This document shows positions 46,693 to 57,016 of a DNA stretch of 64,000 bases, in pieces; the stretch's first letter is position 1, and each line of letters starts with the position of its first letter. Location: positions 18,616,120 to 18,680,119 of the forward strand of contig NC_049989.1 of assembly GCF_000003815.2 (NCBI RefSeq), in the 5' to 3' direction. Position numbers and translations under genes: made by a program. The notes beneath the pieces are model-generated. The model saw only the letters and a program-made list of their open reading frames with translations. It had not been told where the DNA came from and ran no database searches. This DNA comes from Branchiostoma floridae (Eukaryota > Chordata > Leptocardii > Amphioxiformes > Branchiostomatidae).

Positions 46693-49600
46693 GTAGGGAT
46701 ACATCAATCAGTCAGTCAAGAAATAAATAATTAAATCTATCAATCACTCACTCACACACTCACTCACTCATTATCCAGTTTATCATCTGCTGTTCCCCCT
46801 GTGGGGGTTAGACGTGCTTGCACGTTGATGAGGGGGCTTGATGGCAGCTCACCAGCGTCGTCTATCCTTTGGGTTGACACTGTGTAGGTTGAGGAAGTGT
46901 ATGTCTTCCTTTATGTTGTCTGTCCATCTCTTTCGAGGTCGCCCACGAGGGTTCTTTACCTCCTAAAGTCCTATGCTGATTTCTAATGATCTTCCTGGGC
47001 CACTTCTCCTCTTCCATTCTCTGGATGTGGCCGTACCAGCGAAGTCAATCAATCAAATACAAATATATACCCGTACGGCCTCTCTTCAATCAATGAATGA
47101 ATCCATCAGGTACATATGAATACAACATGGTGTATTCCGTATCACCTTAATGGTACAAATGTAGGATCGCCTAAAGGCCGGAGGGAGACCCAATCCATGG
47201 AAGGGCTGGGACCGAGGGTGATGCAGAATACACCATGTTGTATTTTATTTATGTTATACCCACCTGAGAAACATGTACTCTAGAGTATAAAATGTGCCCG
47301 TTTACATTCGATGAGTTAATATATTAAAACGTCTGTAACATTTACATGTCATGACTTTCAAATCTTTCTTAGTTCTTCTTTTAGTTTACACTGTATTGCT
47401 TCAAACTGCTGTACAACTGTCTTAAGATTGCAAAACTTCTTACGATCTGTTATCCCACGTCTTCTCTTTCCTCAGGTATTCGTCTCAAATTTCATGGGCA
47501 TGCAAATGTACACTGGACAGAGACTCACGGTTCGGGGGATAACCGGCGCACCGAGTCTTATAACAATTCCGAAACATACTTCGAGCACAAGGTGACTATG
47601 TATGGGAAGGGTAAGATCCTTAACTTACGCTTCTTTTTTTTCTCTTTATGTTGAGATTTAATTCTTTCATTTCTTGCCTGCATGGCTTGTTTGTAGGGGT
47701 GCGTCTCAAATTCCACGGGCATGCGTACGTTCACTGGACTGAAAGGCACTCGACAGGGTCGGGAAAGAATCGTCGTACGACGACCAGGCACTACTCCGCC
47801 TCTGAGACCTACTTTCAGCATAAGGTGACCCTTTTTGGGAAAGGTACAACGTTTCCAAAATAGTGCGCTCTTCTGCCACTGCTGGCTGCACTCTGTCTCT
47901 CTCTGGATCCCTGACTTTCTGCACTAACCTTATGCTTGAAAATTCTAGATATGCAAAAGGCATGACTGCTCCTAATCGTTGAAGTTTTTGGGAAAGGTAC
48001 AGCGTTCCCCAAATCGTGTGCTCTTCTGTCCCTACTGCATGCTTGGTCTCTCTCTTTCTGTACAATTCTCTTGTTCCATATATAGTCTGAAATTCCTCTC
48101 TCTGCAGTAACCTCATGCTTAATTATAGAAATACACAAGGAATGACTGCGATGATAAAAGATGCACATGATTGCTGAACATTTGCTCCAGCATGTCAAAT
48201 TAAGAAAATTCTACTACATGTTTAATCTAACAATGGATGAATGAATGACCACAGTTGACAATTTAACACTGTAACATTTGAAAACTACATGTTGATTGAG
48301 CAATTAATTCAGGAACTCATAAACACATCCACTTCAAGTCCAGTCACTCTGAAGCTAGGCCTGTCCTTACTTGCCAATCATATAGGTTGAAATGAACTTG
48401 AATGTACAGTTTTTCAGCAGAACATAATTGTCAACATAAATCAATAAAATAGTCTCAAAATGCGGAAATTTTTCCCCACCCTGTCATGTCAGGTCAGGTC
48501 ATCAGAGGATGTCCTCCATAATTACATGAATTAACTTTAATTTCTTGACTTCATATGAAATATGTGATTATTTTCTTTGGGGTGTTACACTTGAAATTTG
48601 TGTTGATTCTGTTCTGTTCTCTGTGAGTGTGAATAGTTTCCACCAGATGCTGATAAGTAACTCATTGAATTTCATAACTAAAGAACAAGTCGTTGTCCTT
48701 TTGTATGTTTTGCTATCTTCTAAATCATACTTTGAATTTACATGTTGCATAATATTCCAATTAAAATAAAAGAGTCACACAAATTCAATTTTTGGTCACT
48801 AAGATCACTAAGCAATCATCACCTGTATCTGTATCCCTGGTATAACTGCGGCCCTTTGACATAACATGCAAGCTCCCTTGCCATTTACTGGAAATGGATC
48901 GAGAGAAAATTAATAAAACTTCTAACAAGATATGACTTTCTCCACAGCGGAGGGCCAGTCCGGCGACAACCCCACCCTGCCCGCTGGTCGTCACGTCTTC
49001 CCCTTCCAGTACCAGCTCCCCCAGCAGGTGTGCTTTGTTATCCCCATTAGTGATACACAATAATTGTACACCACTACTCTTCCTGTAGTCCATAAAATAA
49101 AATGATAAAAAAAAACTGTAGCAACAGTTATTACAAAATGTACATTAGGGAGTGATCACACATCAAGATAAACAATTTTGTTTCCGTTGCATATTGACAT
49201 TCTTTGGGTTTAGGTACAGTTTGCTGGGAAACATTTATTCTTTACTTTGAGCTTTACTGTGCAGCTTGATTATCATACCCAAAAGATGACTTTTCGGCTG
49301 CAAACTTTGCCTAGACCAATAAGATTGTACTTAACGTTACGTCATGATATTGTTTACCACCATTAGTCTAGGCAACATCCCGACAAGTCGACTGTGCTTG
49401 TTCATTTTAGTCCATACCTTAATATTTGCTTCAAAGGCGCGTTTGTTAGCAGATGTTGTGATGTGACAAGTACATACACATTTTCTTCAGGGCCTGCCGT
49501 GCTCGTTTGAAGGCGCTCATGGCTACGTGAGGTACTACATAAAGGGCACCATCGACAAGCCATGGAAGTTCGACCACACCGTCAAGAGGGCCTTCACGGT

Positions 49601-52600
49601 CTTGGACATGTATGATCTGAACGAAGAACCAACCGCGCTGGTAATATTTAGTTTGGCGTTCCCATAATAACTTGAGCGTGAAGGTTTATTTTGTTTGGTA
49701 AATGGCCTGTAGTAGACCTTAAGCACATGTATTCTCAACACAATTGAATCTTGAAATGACTTTCAGGTCTTGTTGCGTGACGACCAATTAAAAAAAAAAA
49801 GAATTGACTCCTTACCTTTGACCCAAGCATTTTCCCTTTCAGCATTGTTTTTTTTTATTTTATTTTGAGACTGCCAAAGAAATTCAAATTGAGGCAGACT
49901 TAAGATTATATCATTGCAATTCTGTGTGGCACATTTGTGATGACATAAAATGTATGTATTCTTGTTCTTGCTTCATGCAATCTGATTTGGACATTTAATT
50001 AATACATAATTAAGTTTGTGCTTTAAGTTTGGAGTGCTTTCCAACCGTAAATTCTGCAAAAAAAATTGAATTCTGAAAATATAAAACAAACATTTTATTG
50101 GAAAGAATGATGGAAATCTTATCTTAAAGAAACTCTTAAATTAAGAAACTCTTAAATCCTTAAATTCTTAATCTTATCTTTAATTCTTAATTCTGTAAGA
50201 AACTTATCCCATACTACAACTTCTGTATTAGTTAGATAAGCGTTAAGTTATAGAACTGTAGTTAATGTAGGTGCCATACTTTGTACCCCGTACAATTGTT
50301 GTGCAATAAAGCTGTCTTAAAAAATTATTTTTACAGACCCCCATGGCTGGGCAGAAGTCGAAGATGCTTTGCTGCCTGTGCTGCGCCTCCGGACCAATCG
50401 AGCTGCAGGTACAGACCGATAGGACTGCGTACTGTCCCGGAGAAACCGTTCAGATGCGAGGCACCGTCGAGAACAACGCCAACGAAGAAGTCACCCATGT
50501 GTCAGCCAAGTTGATTCAGGTACTAAGCATGTCCATGTGGTGTAAGTGGTGTTATGTCATACCTGGGCAGGGGTGAAGCCAGCCTGAAATCATTTTCTGT
50601 CCCCTCTATTTTGAATCATATCTAGTGCCCAAGGCGCAAGGTTCCTAGGGGGGTCCAGGGGCATGCACCCCCAGAAAATTTTGAAATCTAGACCCTCTGA
50701 AATGCTACACCCATGTGTCAGCCAAGTTGATTCAGGTACTAAGCATGTCCATGTGGTGTAAGTGGTTTTATGTCATACCTGGGCCGCATTAGCGTTTGAT
50801 ATAGGTGTTCTGGACTTGGTGATAATTTTCTATTTCACACAGACTAAATAGTTGATTAAATAGAAAGTCCACGCCATTGCTATTTATCAAATCACAGATT
50901 TCTTTTGTTCAGATTCGAACACAGGACCTCCGAGTTGTGGGCCAAATTTCCTGCTGTTACACCTGGATACAATGCAATAAATATCTTTTTTTAGCATGAA
51001 AGCTCATCTATGTTGATGTAGTACATATTAAGGGGGGTAAAGGAGGCCATCTACATTAGAGCACATCAGCCGACACTCAACAGAGACGGGGGCCGATATC
51101 GTCTGCCAGGCATTTATGATTCGTTACTCGAATCACGTGTCTCTAAGTCACGTGATCAGAGTCACTGAATCATCACTCCTGAAGAAGGTCGACGGAAGTG
51201 CGACTGAAAATTCTAGGTAAGCTAATTTTGGTGTTGCAAGACAGTGAAAAAATCTTCAATAAATATCTCTTTTCTTTGCCTAGGTTGTGTCGTTCCACGC
51301 CACCAGTAAGAGCAGGTCGTCCTCCAGTACCCTGAGTAAGACGGAGTGCCGGGGATGCGCAGAAGGCCAGTCCTCGCAGGTGGAGATGTCCCTGACTGTC
51401 CCCGCCATCCCGCCCTCATCCTTACGCTACTGCAGCATCATAGACATCGACTACGCACTGGAGGTAACATCGACTATCATAATTCCACCAGGTGTCATTA
51501 AGCCCCCTTTATAAATCAGAATTTTAGCTCGGCCGNNNNNNNNNNNNNNNNNNNNNNNNNNNNNNNNNNNNNNNNNNNNNNNNNNNNNNNNNNNNNNNNN
51601 NNNNNNNNNNNNNNNNNNNNNNNNNNNNNNNNNNNNNNNNNNNNNNNNNNNNNNNNNNNNNNNNNNNNNNNNNNNNNNNNNNNNNNNNNNNNNNNNNNNN
51701 NNNNNNNNNNNNNNNNNNNNNNNNNNNNNNNNNNNNNNNNNNNNNNNNNNNNNNNNNNNNNNNNNNNNNNNNNNNNNNNNNNNNNNNNNNNNNNNNNNNN
51801 NNNNNNNNNNCCTCAACACTGTATATTCCACCCGGAATTACGAGGAGGTATGACCCTGATGCCGACGAAGAAACTCTGCCATTTGTTCGTAGGCATCAGA
51901 TTCATGCCTCCTCGTAATTTAGAGCTCGCTGACAACTCGGCCGAGCTAAATTCTTGATTTGTAAACGGGGCTTTATACCGTCACCTCAAACAAAGTTAGT
52001 AAAGAGGTTTTCCTATGATTGTCTTGAACACTAAATGTTAAATATCTTAAATGTGATACAATTCAAATGTTTAGGTGTTAAAGACAATCTTGAGAAGGCC
52101 TCTAAAACAACGTTTTTTGAGGTGGCGGTATAATGACTCCTGGTGGAATTATGAGAATGTATGTTAAGTCTTGTTTGTTTTAATTCATAACCATAAATTG
52201 TCTCAAGATATATGAATAGCTCACGAGTTGTTGGTAAGTACAAGCTACATAAGAATGAATTGTAAGGTTTGTTCTTATACAGCTTGTACTTACTTGTCAA
52301 AGTAGTTACAAACAACTGGTAACATACACAAAATGTACACATAGTTAAATTTAGAAAAGGTGTCATTCCGTGTCATTTCGATTTGGTTTATCTATACAGT
52401 ATATTAAATTTTCTTTCTTTGTTAAGACAGTGTACAATTCTGTATGTAACACTGTTTCAGTTTGTATGCAATGAGCCTTTGGGTCTTGCAATAGATTTTT
52501 AAGTTTTTATATTGATTCGTTGTTCATATTGTGCAGATCTCAGGCCACATCAGCGGCGCCCACACCAGTATGGACATGAAATTCCCCATCAAAATCGGCT

Positions 52601-53394
52601 TCGTCCCCCTCAGGAGCTACTACCCCTCACCTCCCTCCTTCCCTGCACCCCCTGCTGCCCCGTACCCCCTTGGAACTGATGCCGCCTACCCCCCTGGAGC
52701 TGGTGCCACCTACCCCCCTGCTGGTGGAATGCCGTACCCCCCAGCGGGCAACGCAGCCTACCCCCCTGCTGGAGGGTACCCCTCTGCCCCCCCTATGGGG
52801 GTGATGCCATCAGCCCCTCCCCCTGTCATGCCGGTGGCAGGGGCACCAGGCCTGCGTGAGTTGGTTTTCTTCTGTCACATAAGTGGTAAACCATCTTTAG
52901 GTGTAACAACCAACACAGCTTCTTTCTAAGGCTAATGCATATCTAAGAACTTAAAGAAGAAAACAAATTGAGTAAACTGTTCTTTTGTTGACTAGCCAAC
53001 TTCCATGTTAGACGCAACAAGCTGATATATTCATATACCTGTTTGTTACTCCATCCAGTTGTTTCTAAGCATGTAATGTTATAGATATAGAAGGCCGTAC
53101 AAAATTTGCTGCATTTTTCTTGTGTCCAAGAGGTTACTGCAGCTTATAGTATTTTATAAAAGATGATTTGTGCCAAGTTACAATTAAGAAAGTAACGTGT
53201 TTGAGTCTAAGTCCATCACAAAATCTTCATAGCCGCTTATTTTCCCTAATTTTCCAGCCCCTCCGTCCTACGCTGAGTGCCAAACAGGGAAAGCCAACAT
53301 CAAGGACAGCGAGGACTCGGAGTACACCATGGGCAACATGGACTTCGCTCCCAAGTACACTTATTACGACTGGAGCAAGCACCCGGCAGTCTGA
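46575..53394 (+). CDS. Arrestin domain-containing protein (ARRDC, alpha-arrestin)
   Basis: Eight coding exons, all with canonical sites and matching phases: 46575-46692, 47476-47610 (or 47697-47843), 48948-49027, 49491-49640, 50337-50519, 51284-51463, 52537-52855 and 53258-53394. The product is 433 residues with the first exon-2 variant and 437 with the second. The arrestin N domain (about 1-160) shows VHWTE, YFEHKVTMYG, GRHVFPFQYQLP and SFEGAHGYVRYYIKG. The arrestin C domain follows, with LCCLCCASGPIELQV, YCPGE, LRYCSIIDIDYALE and IGFVPL. The tail has YPPAG-type repeats and one PPSY, the PPxY motif by which alpha-arrestins recruit NEDD4-family ubiquitin ligases through WW domains. Family members act as membrane-trafficking adaptors that promote ubiquitination of receptors and transporters. 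It is closest in style to vertebrate ARRDC2/3/4, but those carry two PPxY motifs and here I see one. An N gap lies in intron 6. Confidence 0.93.
46790..47046 (-). pseudogene. Fragment of non-LTR retrotransposon ORF2 C-terminus
   Basis: The minus strand reads RWYGHIQRMEEEKWPRKII, then after a frameshift NPRGRPRKRWTDNIKEDIHF and LNLHSVNPKDRRRW followed by a stop. This is the familiar C-terminal tail of LINE ORF2 proteins. It lies in intron 1 of the ARRDC gene, opposite strand. Confidence 0.8.
47118..47246. mobile_element. Inverted-repeat element in ARRDC intron 1
   Basis: aatacaacatggtgtattc at the left returns as gaatacaccatgttgtatt at the right. The core has gggaccgagggtgatg, which recurs with the left arm at 55515-55590. 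Confidence 0.8.
47476..47610 (+). CDS. ARRDC exon 2, variant a (45 codons)
   Basis: Acceptor ctttcctcag, donor gggaagg/gtaaga, phase 1 to 1, 135 bases. Encodes GIRLKFHGHANVHWTETHGS, then GDNRRTESYNNSETYFEHKV and TMYGK. This is a segment of the arrestin N domain whose sequence fits the vertebrate 'HARGHAKVRWTE' region. Confidence 0.9.
47697..47843 (+). CDS. ARRDC exon 2, variant b (49 codons)
   Basis: Acceptor gcttgtttgtag, donor gggaaag/gtacaa, phase 1 to 1, 147 bases. Encodes GVRLKFHGHAYVHWTERHST, then GSGKNRRTTTRHYSASETYF and QHKVTLFGK. It is homologous to variant a over its whole length, with a more basic loop. The two exons are 86 bases apart and each can be joined to exons 1 and 3 without a frame change. 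Using both would duplicate two beta strands, so mutually exclusive use is the likely arrangement. Confidence 0.88.
47832..48150 (+). repeat. Tandem duplication of the end of exon 2b and its donor
   Basis: tttttgggaaaggtaca(a/g)cg and the following about 140 bases (gtgctcttctg, cctcatgctt, aggcatgactgc and similar) occur at 47832-47970 and again from 47985 to 48150. The second copy has a donor but no complete exon. Confidence 0.75.
48150..48940. other. ARRDC intron 2 interior
   Basis: AT-rich intron with no further exon recognised. Confidence 0.5.
50490..50785 (+). repeat. Duplicated end of ARRDC exon 5 with its donor
   Basis: cacccatgtgtcagccaagt and the next about 60 bases, including the donor ttcag/gtacta, appear at 50493-50566 and almost unchanged at 50707-50782. 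The second copy has no upstream coding sequence. Confidence 0.9.
51536..51810. other. Assembly gap (N)
   Basis: A run of about 275 N in ARRDC intron 6. The flanks (agctcggccg / ggaattacgaggaggtatga, then atgcctcctcgtaattt near 51905) contain an inverted repeat, a likely cause of the gap. Confidence 0.99.
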
Positions 53395-53731
53395 GGAAAT
53401 AACAAAACAGAATACGAGCGATCGCAATGATGTCACGGTGACGCAGTGGTGGGCAAAAAGCAGGTGTTTGGCAATTAACCAGTAATTTGAGCCGCTAATT
53501 TGAATTTCAATTTTTGATCCAATCTACTGACGTCCTGGTAGGCAACAACTGTCCAATACCCCGGATATAAACAACAACAGCGATCGCTCATATGTAGTTA
53601 GACTTGTATACAGCAACCACCAGGGCTCATCATCATATCATTTGACAGAAATTTGTTGCATGTGATTGAAACATTTTGACACTATTGTGTCAATCTTGAT
53701 GAAACTGATGAAAATGTATTAAGCGACAACA
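53395..53731. other. 3' region of the ARRDC gene
   Basis: Sequence after the stop codon. Apart from an ATTAAA at about 53732, no polyadenylation signal is obvious. Confidence 0.35.
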
Positions 53732-54034
53732 ATTAAAACCCTTAAAGCTCCAATCCCGGATATATCTGGCACACCTATACATGCCCTGTGTGCCGCTCCC
53801 AGATATATCTGGGAAGGGTATTCCTGCAAAGTAGCAGCTTTGCGCTTGTGTAGCGCACAAACCCCACAAGTTAGGGACTTCGGCCTTGTTCGGGGGGTTT
53901 CTTTTTGGAGGTCAGCAGCCAACCCTGGCACTTATAGCATCTGTATCTGTATCTATATAGCCGGTATAACCGCCCTTCTGCGTAACACACCAGCATTTTA
54001 TAGTGCTGAAACTCTGGCAGTTTAAGGGTTAACA
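53732..54034. mobile_element. PiggyBac-type MITE (TTAA/CCCTTAAA ends)
   Basis: The left end ttaaaacccttaaagc and right end gtttaagggttaa are short inverted repeats next to TTAA, the piggyBac target site. The core has an inverted ccagatatatctgg pair and a segment shared with 15640-15690. Confidence 0.5.
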
Positions 54035-54114
54035 ACATGGTCTCCAAAGTAATGAGTGAGACGAAAAAAAGTTGACGAGTCCTGGTAGCAACCACCCTAG
54101 GAACTAGAAATTAA

Positions 54115-54240
54115 AGTGGTTACTATAAACAGGTGTTCACCATAAACTGATGATCACTATAGACAGGTGGTCACTTTATGCAGGTGGTCAATGGTCACTA
54201 TAGACAGGTGGTCACTATAGACAGGTGGTCACTACTGTCA
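54115..54240. repeat. Minisatellite, GGTGGTCACTATAGACA units
   Basis: About six imperfect copies of a unit near 18-20 bases. Confidence 0.85.
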
Positions 54241-56930
54241 ATCCACACATACACATGTAATTAAGGGACCATCAGAAAGTAGCCAAAAATGACCAGGTGG
54301 TCCCCATGTGAGGTGGTCACCTGTACAAGTTTGACTGTACCTCATGAAATCGGAGGGCACCTGATTTTGGGGGAGCCTTTGGCTTTTACTTTCAGCAAAG
54401 GAGCTGTTCTGAATTAATGTGTCAAAGTGTAGTGATTCGAACATCAATGTGGCCTTCTTTGAGGGAACGTGTTTGAATTCTTGAACTGTTTAATGTTTTA
54501 GTTTTGTAGCAGACAGTAACCTATTACTACATGTACTGTTGGATGTCCATTGCACTGCGATGATGACTTCAATGGGGTCTCAGGTGTGCTCGTAGCCCAA
54601 ATGTACTAAGAAGTTTTTAAAAGATGTTTGCATTACAAAAGCAGTAGTTGTTTGTAGCAAGGACTATATTTCACTAATAGCCAGAAGTAGATTTTGATAC
54701 TGCACACAATCATTTGTACTAATTAACAGTATTTCTAACCAATTTTATATTCACCATGACTCTACAAGTTTGAATGGTGCATCTATACCCTAGCAAGACA
54801 TGGGAAAGTCAAACGTACCTGGAATTTCTTTGCTCTTACTGATATGTACACTGTTAGATATGTCAAGTGATGTGTAGAGTATTGCACAGTCCAGTATGTA
54901 AAATGAACGACAAGGTATCCAGATATTTTGATGTAGTTGATTCTATAAACTAACAGCAAATGTTGTCAGTGTAAACGTTGTATCAGCAAAAGCTCTCTCA
55001 AATTATTTCAAGTTCATGTTGTCCCCGCAGATTGCGTGGTATATGGTCCAATACGACCATGTTAGAATGTGGAAAAGCACTGTTTCATTACAGAGTATGC
55101 GCCAGTATGGACAAGGATCGCTTTACACCAACTAGCTATGCCCAACTATTATTAATCTTAGTGGCGATGTAAGATCTAAGTTAGAAAGTGTAGTAGTAGT
55201 ATCTAGTTGCCTGACCAAATCATGCTTCCAGAGCCATATATACATGTATATAACCTGGTATCCTGTCTACCATGGATTGGCCAGGCTCGTTCAAGGGCAG
55301 ATGTAGCTCTGTGCTGACGGGGTAATCTTTCACATCTAGGAGAGTTACGTGATAGGAGCTTATGATAGTTCATTGGCTAAACTTGACTGCTAAACCTCTA
55401 TCGTATATAACTTCTTCTTGATGCAAAATATAATCTTGGCAACAGAAAGCTAATCATCTTCCCCAAAGCGAGTCTGGCTAATGGCCTTGTTAGCCTGACA
55501 TTGAGAGATATATAGAATACAACACGGTGTATTCCGTATAGGCGGAAGGGTGATCCGACCCGCGGGAGGGCAGGGACCGAGGGTGATGTCATACCCACCT
55601 GAAAGAAAAATGTTTTGATGCGATATGCTCCAGAAGTTGAACAAATTTGGTGCCCTCGAACAAAAAGTGTTACAACAACATTGTATTCGGATTGCCAACT
55701 GTGCCACACTTGGCCCGCTCGAAATGGTTCAATTTACTCAAAGGAAGCCTGTGTGATACAAACTTCTAGCCTGTGTGATGTGGAAAGTTATCACATGTTT
55801 CGGAACACCCGTATCGAATGTTTTCGCGTCACAGGTATGACATAATGTGTAATACCAGCTTGTGGTTATACAATTTATGTAGTATTGGGGGCCTGCGAGC
55901 CCTTTTATGTAGAGCGTAATCAGCTGTTTCAATGCCACATAATTTGTAGCTGAACCTCTGAAATCTTGCACAACTTAGTATAGATAATGTTGCTAAAGCT
56001 ACCTCAGAACTTGATTGAAAATATGGCAAGAGCAGAGCAGGGTGAAAATGAGTGAACTTCATAGGACAAAATTCATAGCATGCATGCATTATTCTGTTGT
56101 TTCCTTTTTTCTGTTTTTTGTGTGCAATTTAGTCATTTTCATCATTATCATTCTGGTGCAATTCATCCCAATTTCCACCCCCCCCCCCCCTGCATTTCAT
56201 TTCCTTCTACTGTTGATTCAGCTTTTCATGCAACATTTTTGTCTATTTTGATTTTTTTCCATTTTGTGTATTTGTGTATTAATGATCTAATATTGGCAAT
56301 TTGATGATATACTTTTCAAAGGCAATCAGTATTATAATGTTTTAAGTTTTTCACCTTATTCAATATAGTTGATGTATTATGCAATGTTAGTGCCAATTTA
56401 TCAATATTGATTCCCTCCCTCCCCTATCCTCTTAACTCGCAGTGATATTGATTAATAATCACGTAAACAAATGATAATATTCTCACTCAATGATTTTAAC
56501 TAATTGAATATTAGTTATTTTGATCAGATGATGATTTGGTGACATCTCACTAAGGGGTGTGTTGCAAAAATGCACCTGTTCATAGATACAATGTATAAAA
56601 AACTTGAGAAGTTTTCTGTATTAAACATCATTTTGAACTTCATATCTACTGTCTCTGTCTTTTTCTGATTGAAATTATATGGTAACAGGAAAGAACTTTG
56701 TGCGCTTAAAAGTACAATTGTGCCTTGCAAAGATGCGGACATTGTTTTATCAAAAGTCTACATTGTCTACATTCACTGAGATGCATTGTATTATAAAAAA
56801 AGGAACAAAGTTTGAGAGGTAATGATTTCTTTTAGGCTTTAGTAAAGTCGTCCTTTATGGTATGATTTTTAAAAACACATTTATAGCCTTTTTATGCAAA
56901 TGAGTTTCAACCTCCTCAAGTCTCGCTTGT
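54241..56930. other. Intergenic, repeat fragments
   Basis: 55515-55600 carries part of the element at 47118-47246 (aatacaacacggtgtattcc, gggaccgagggtgatg). A C run lies at 56178-56188. 56460-56850 is AT-rich. No gene supported. Confidence 0.5.
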
Positions 56931-56937
56931 TTTAAAC

Positions 56938-57016
56938 CTCGCGAGAAGTGCACGCGAGACTTCCGGTATGGGCTCCATATGCCAAGCTGGCTCGGAATCT
57001 TCCAGCTACGGTCAAG
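56938..57016 (+). promoter_or_regulatory. Promoter elements and first exon of the 60-kb gene
   Basis: CTCGCGAGA (56938-56946) and an ETS-type CTTCCGG (56960-56966) are followed by an exon ending at a good donor (gtcaag/gtaggt, 57016). The exon has an ATG at 56968. The only fitting acceptor noticed downstream is ctcag at 60396. This is the typical arrangement of a housekeeping-type TATA-less promoter. Confidence 0.55.
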
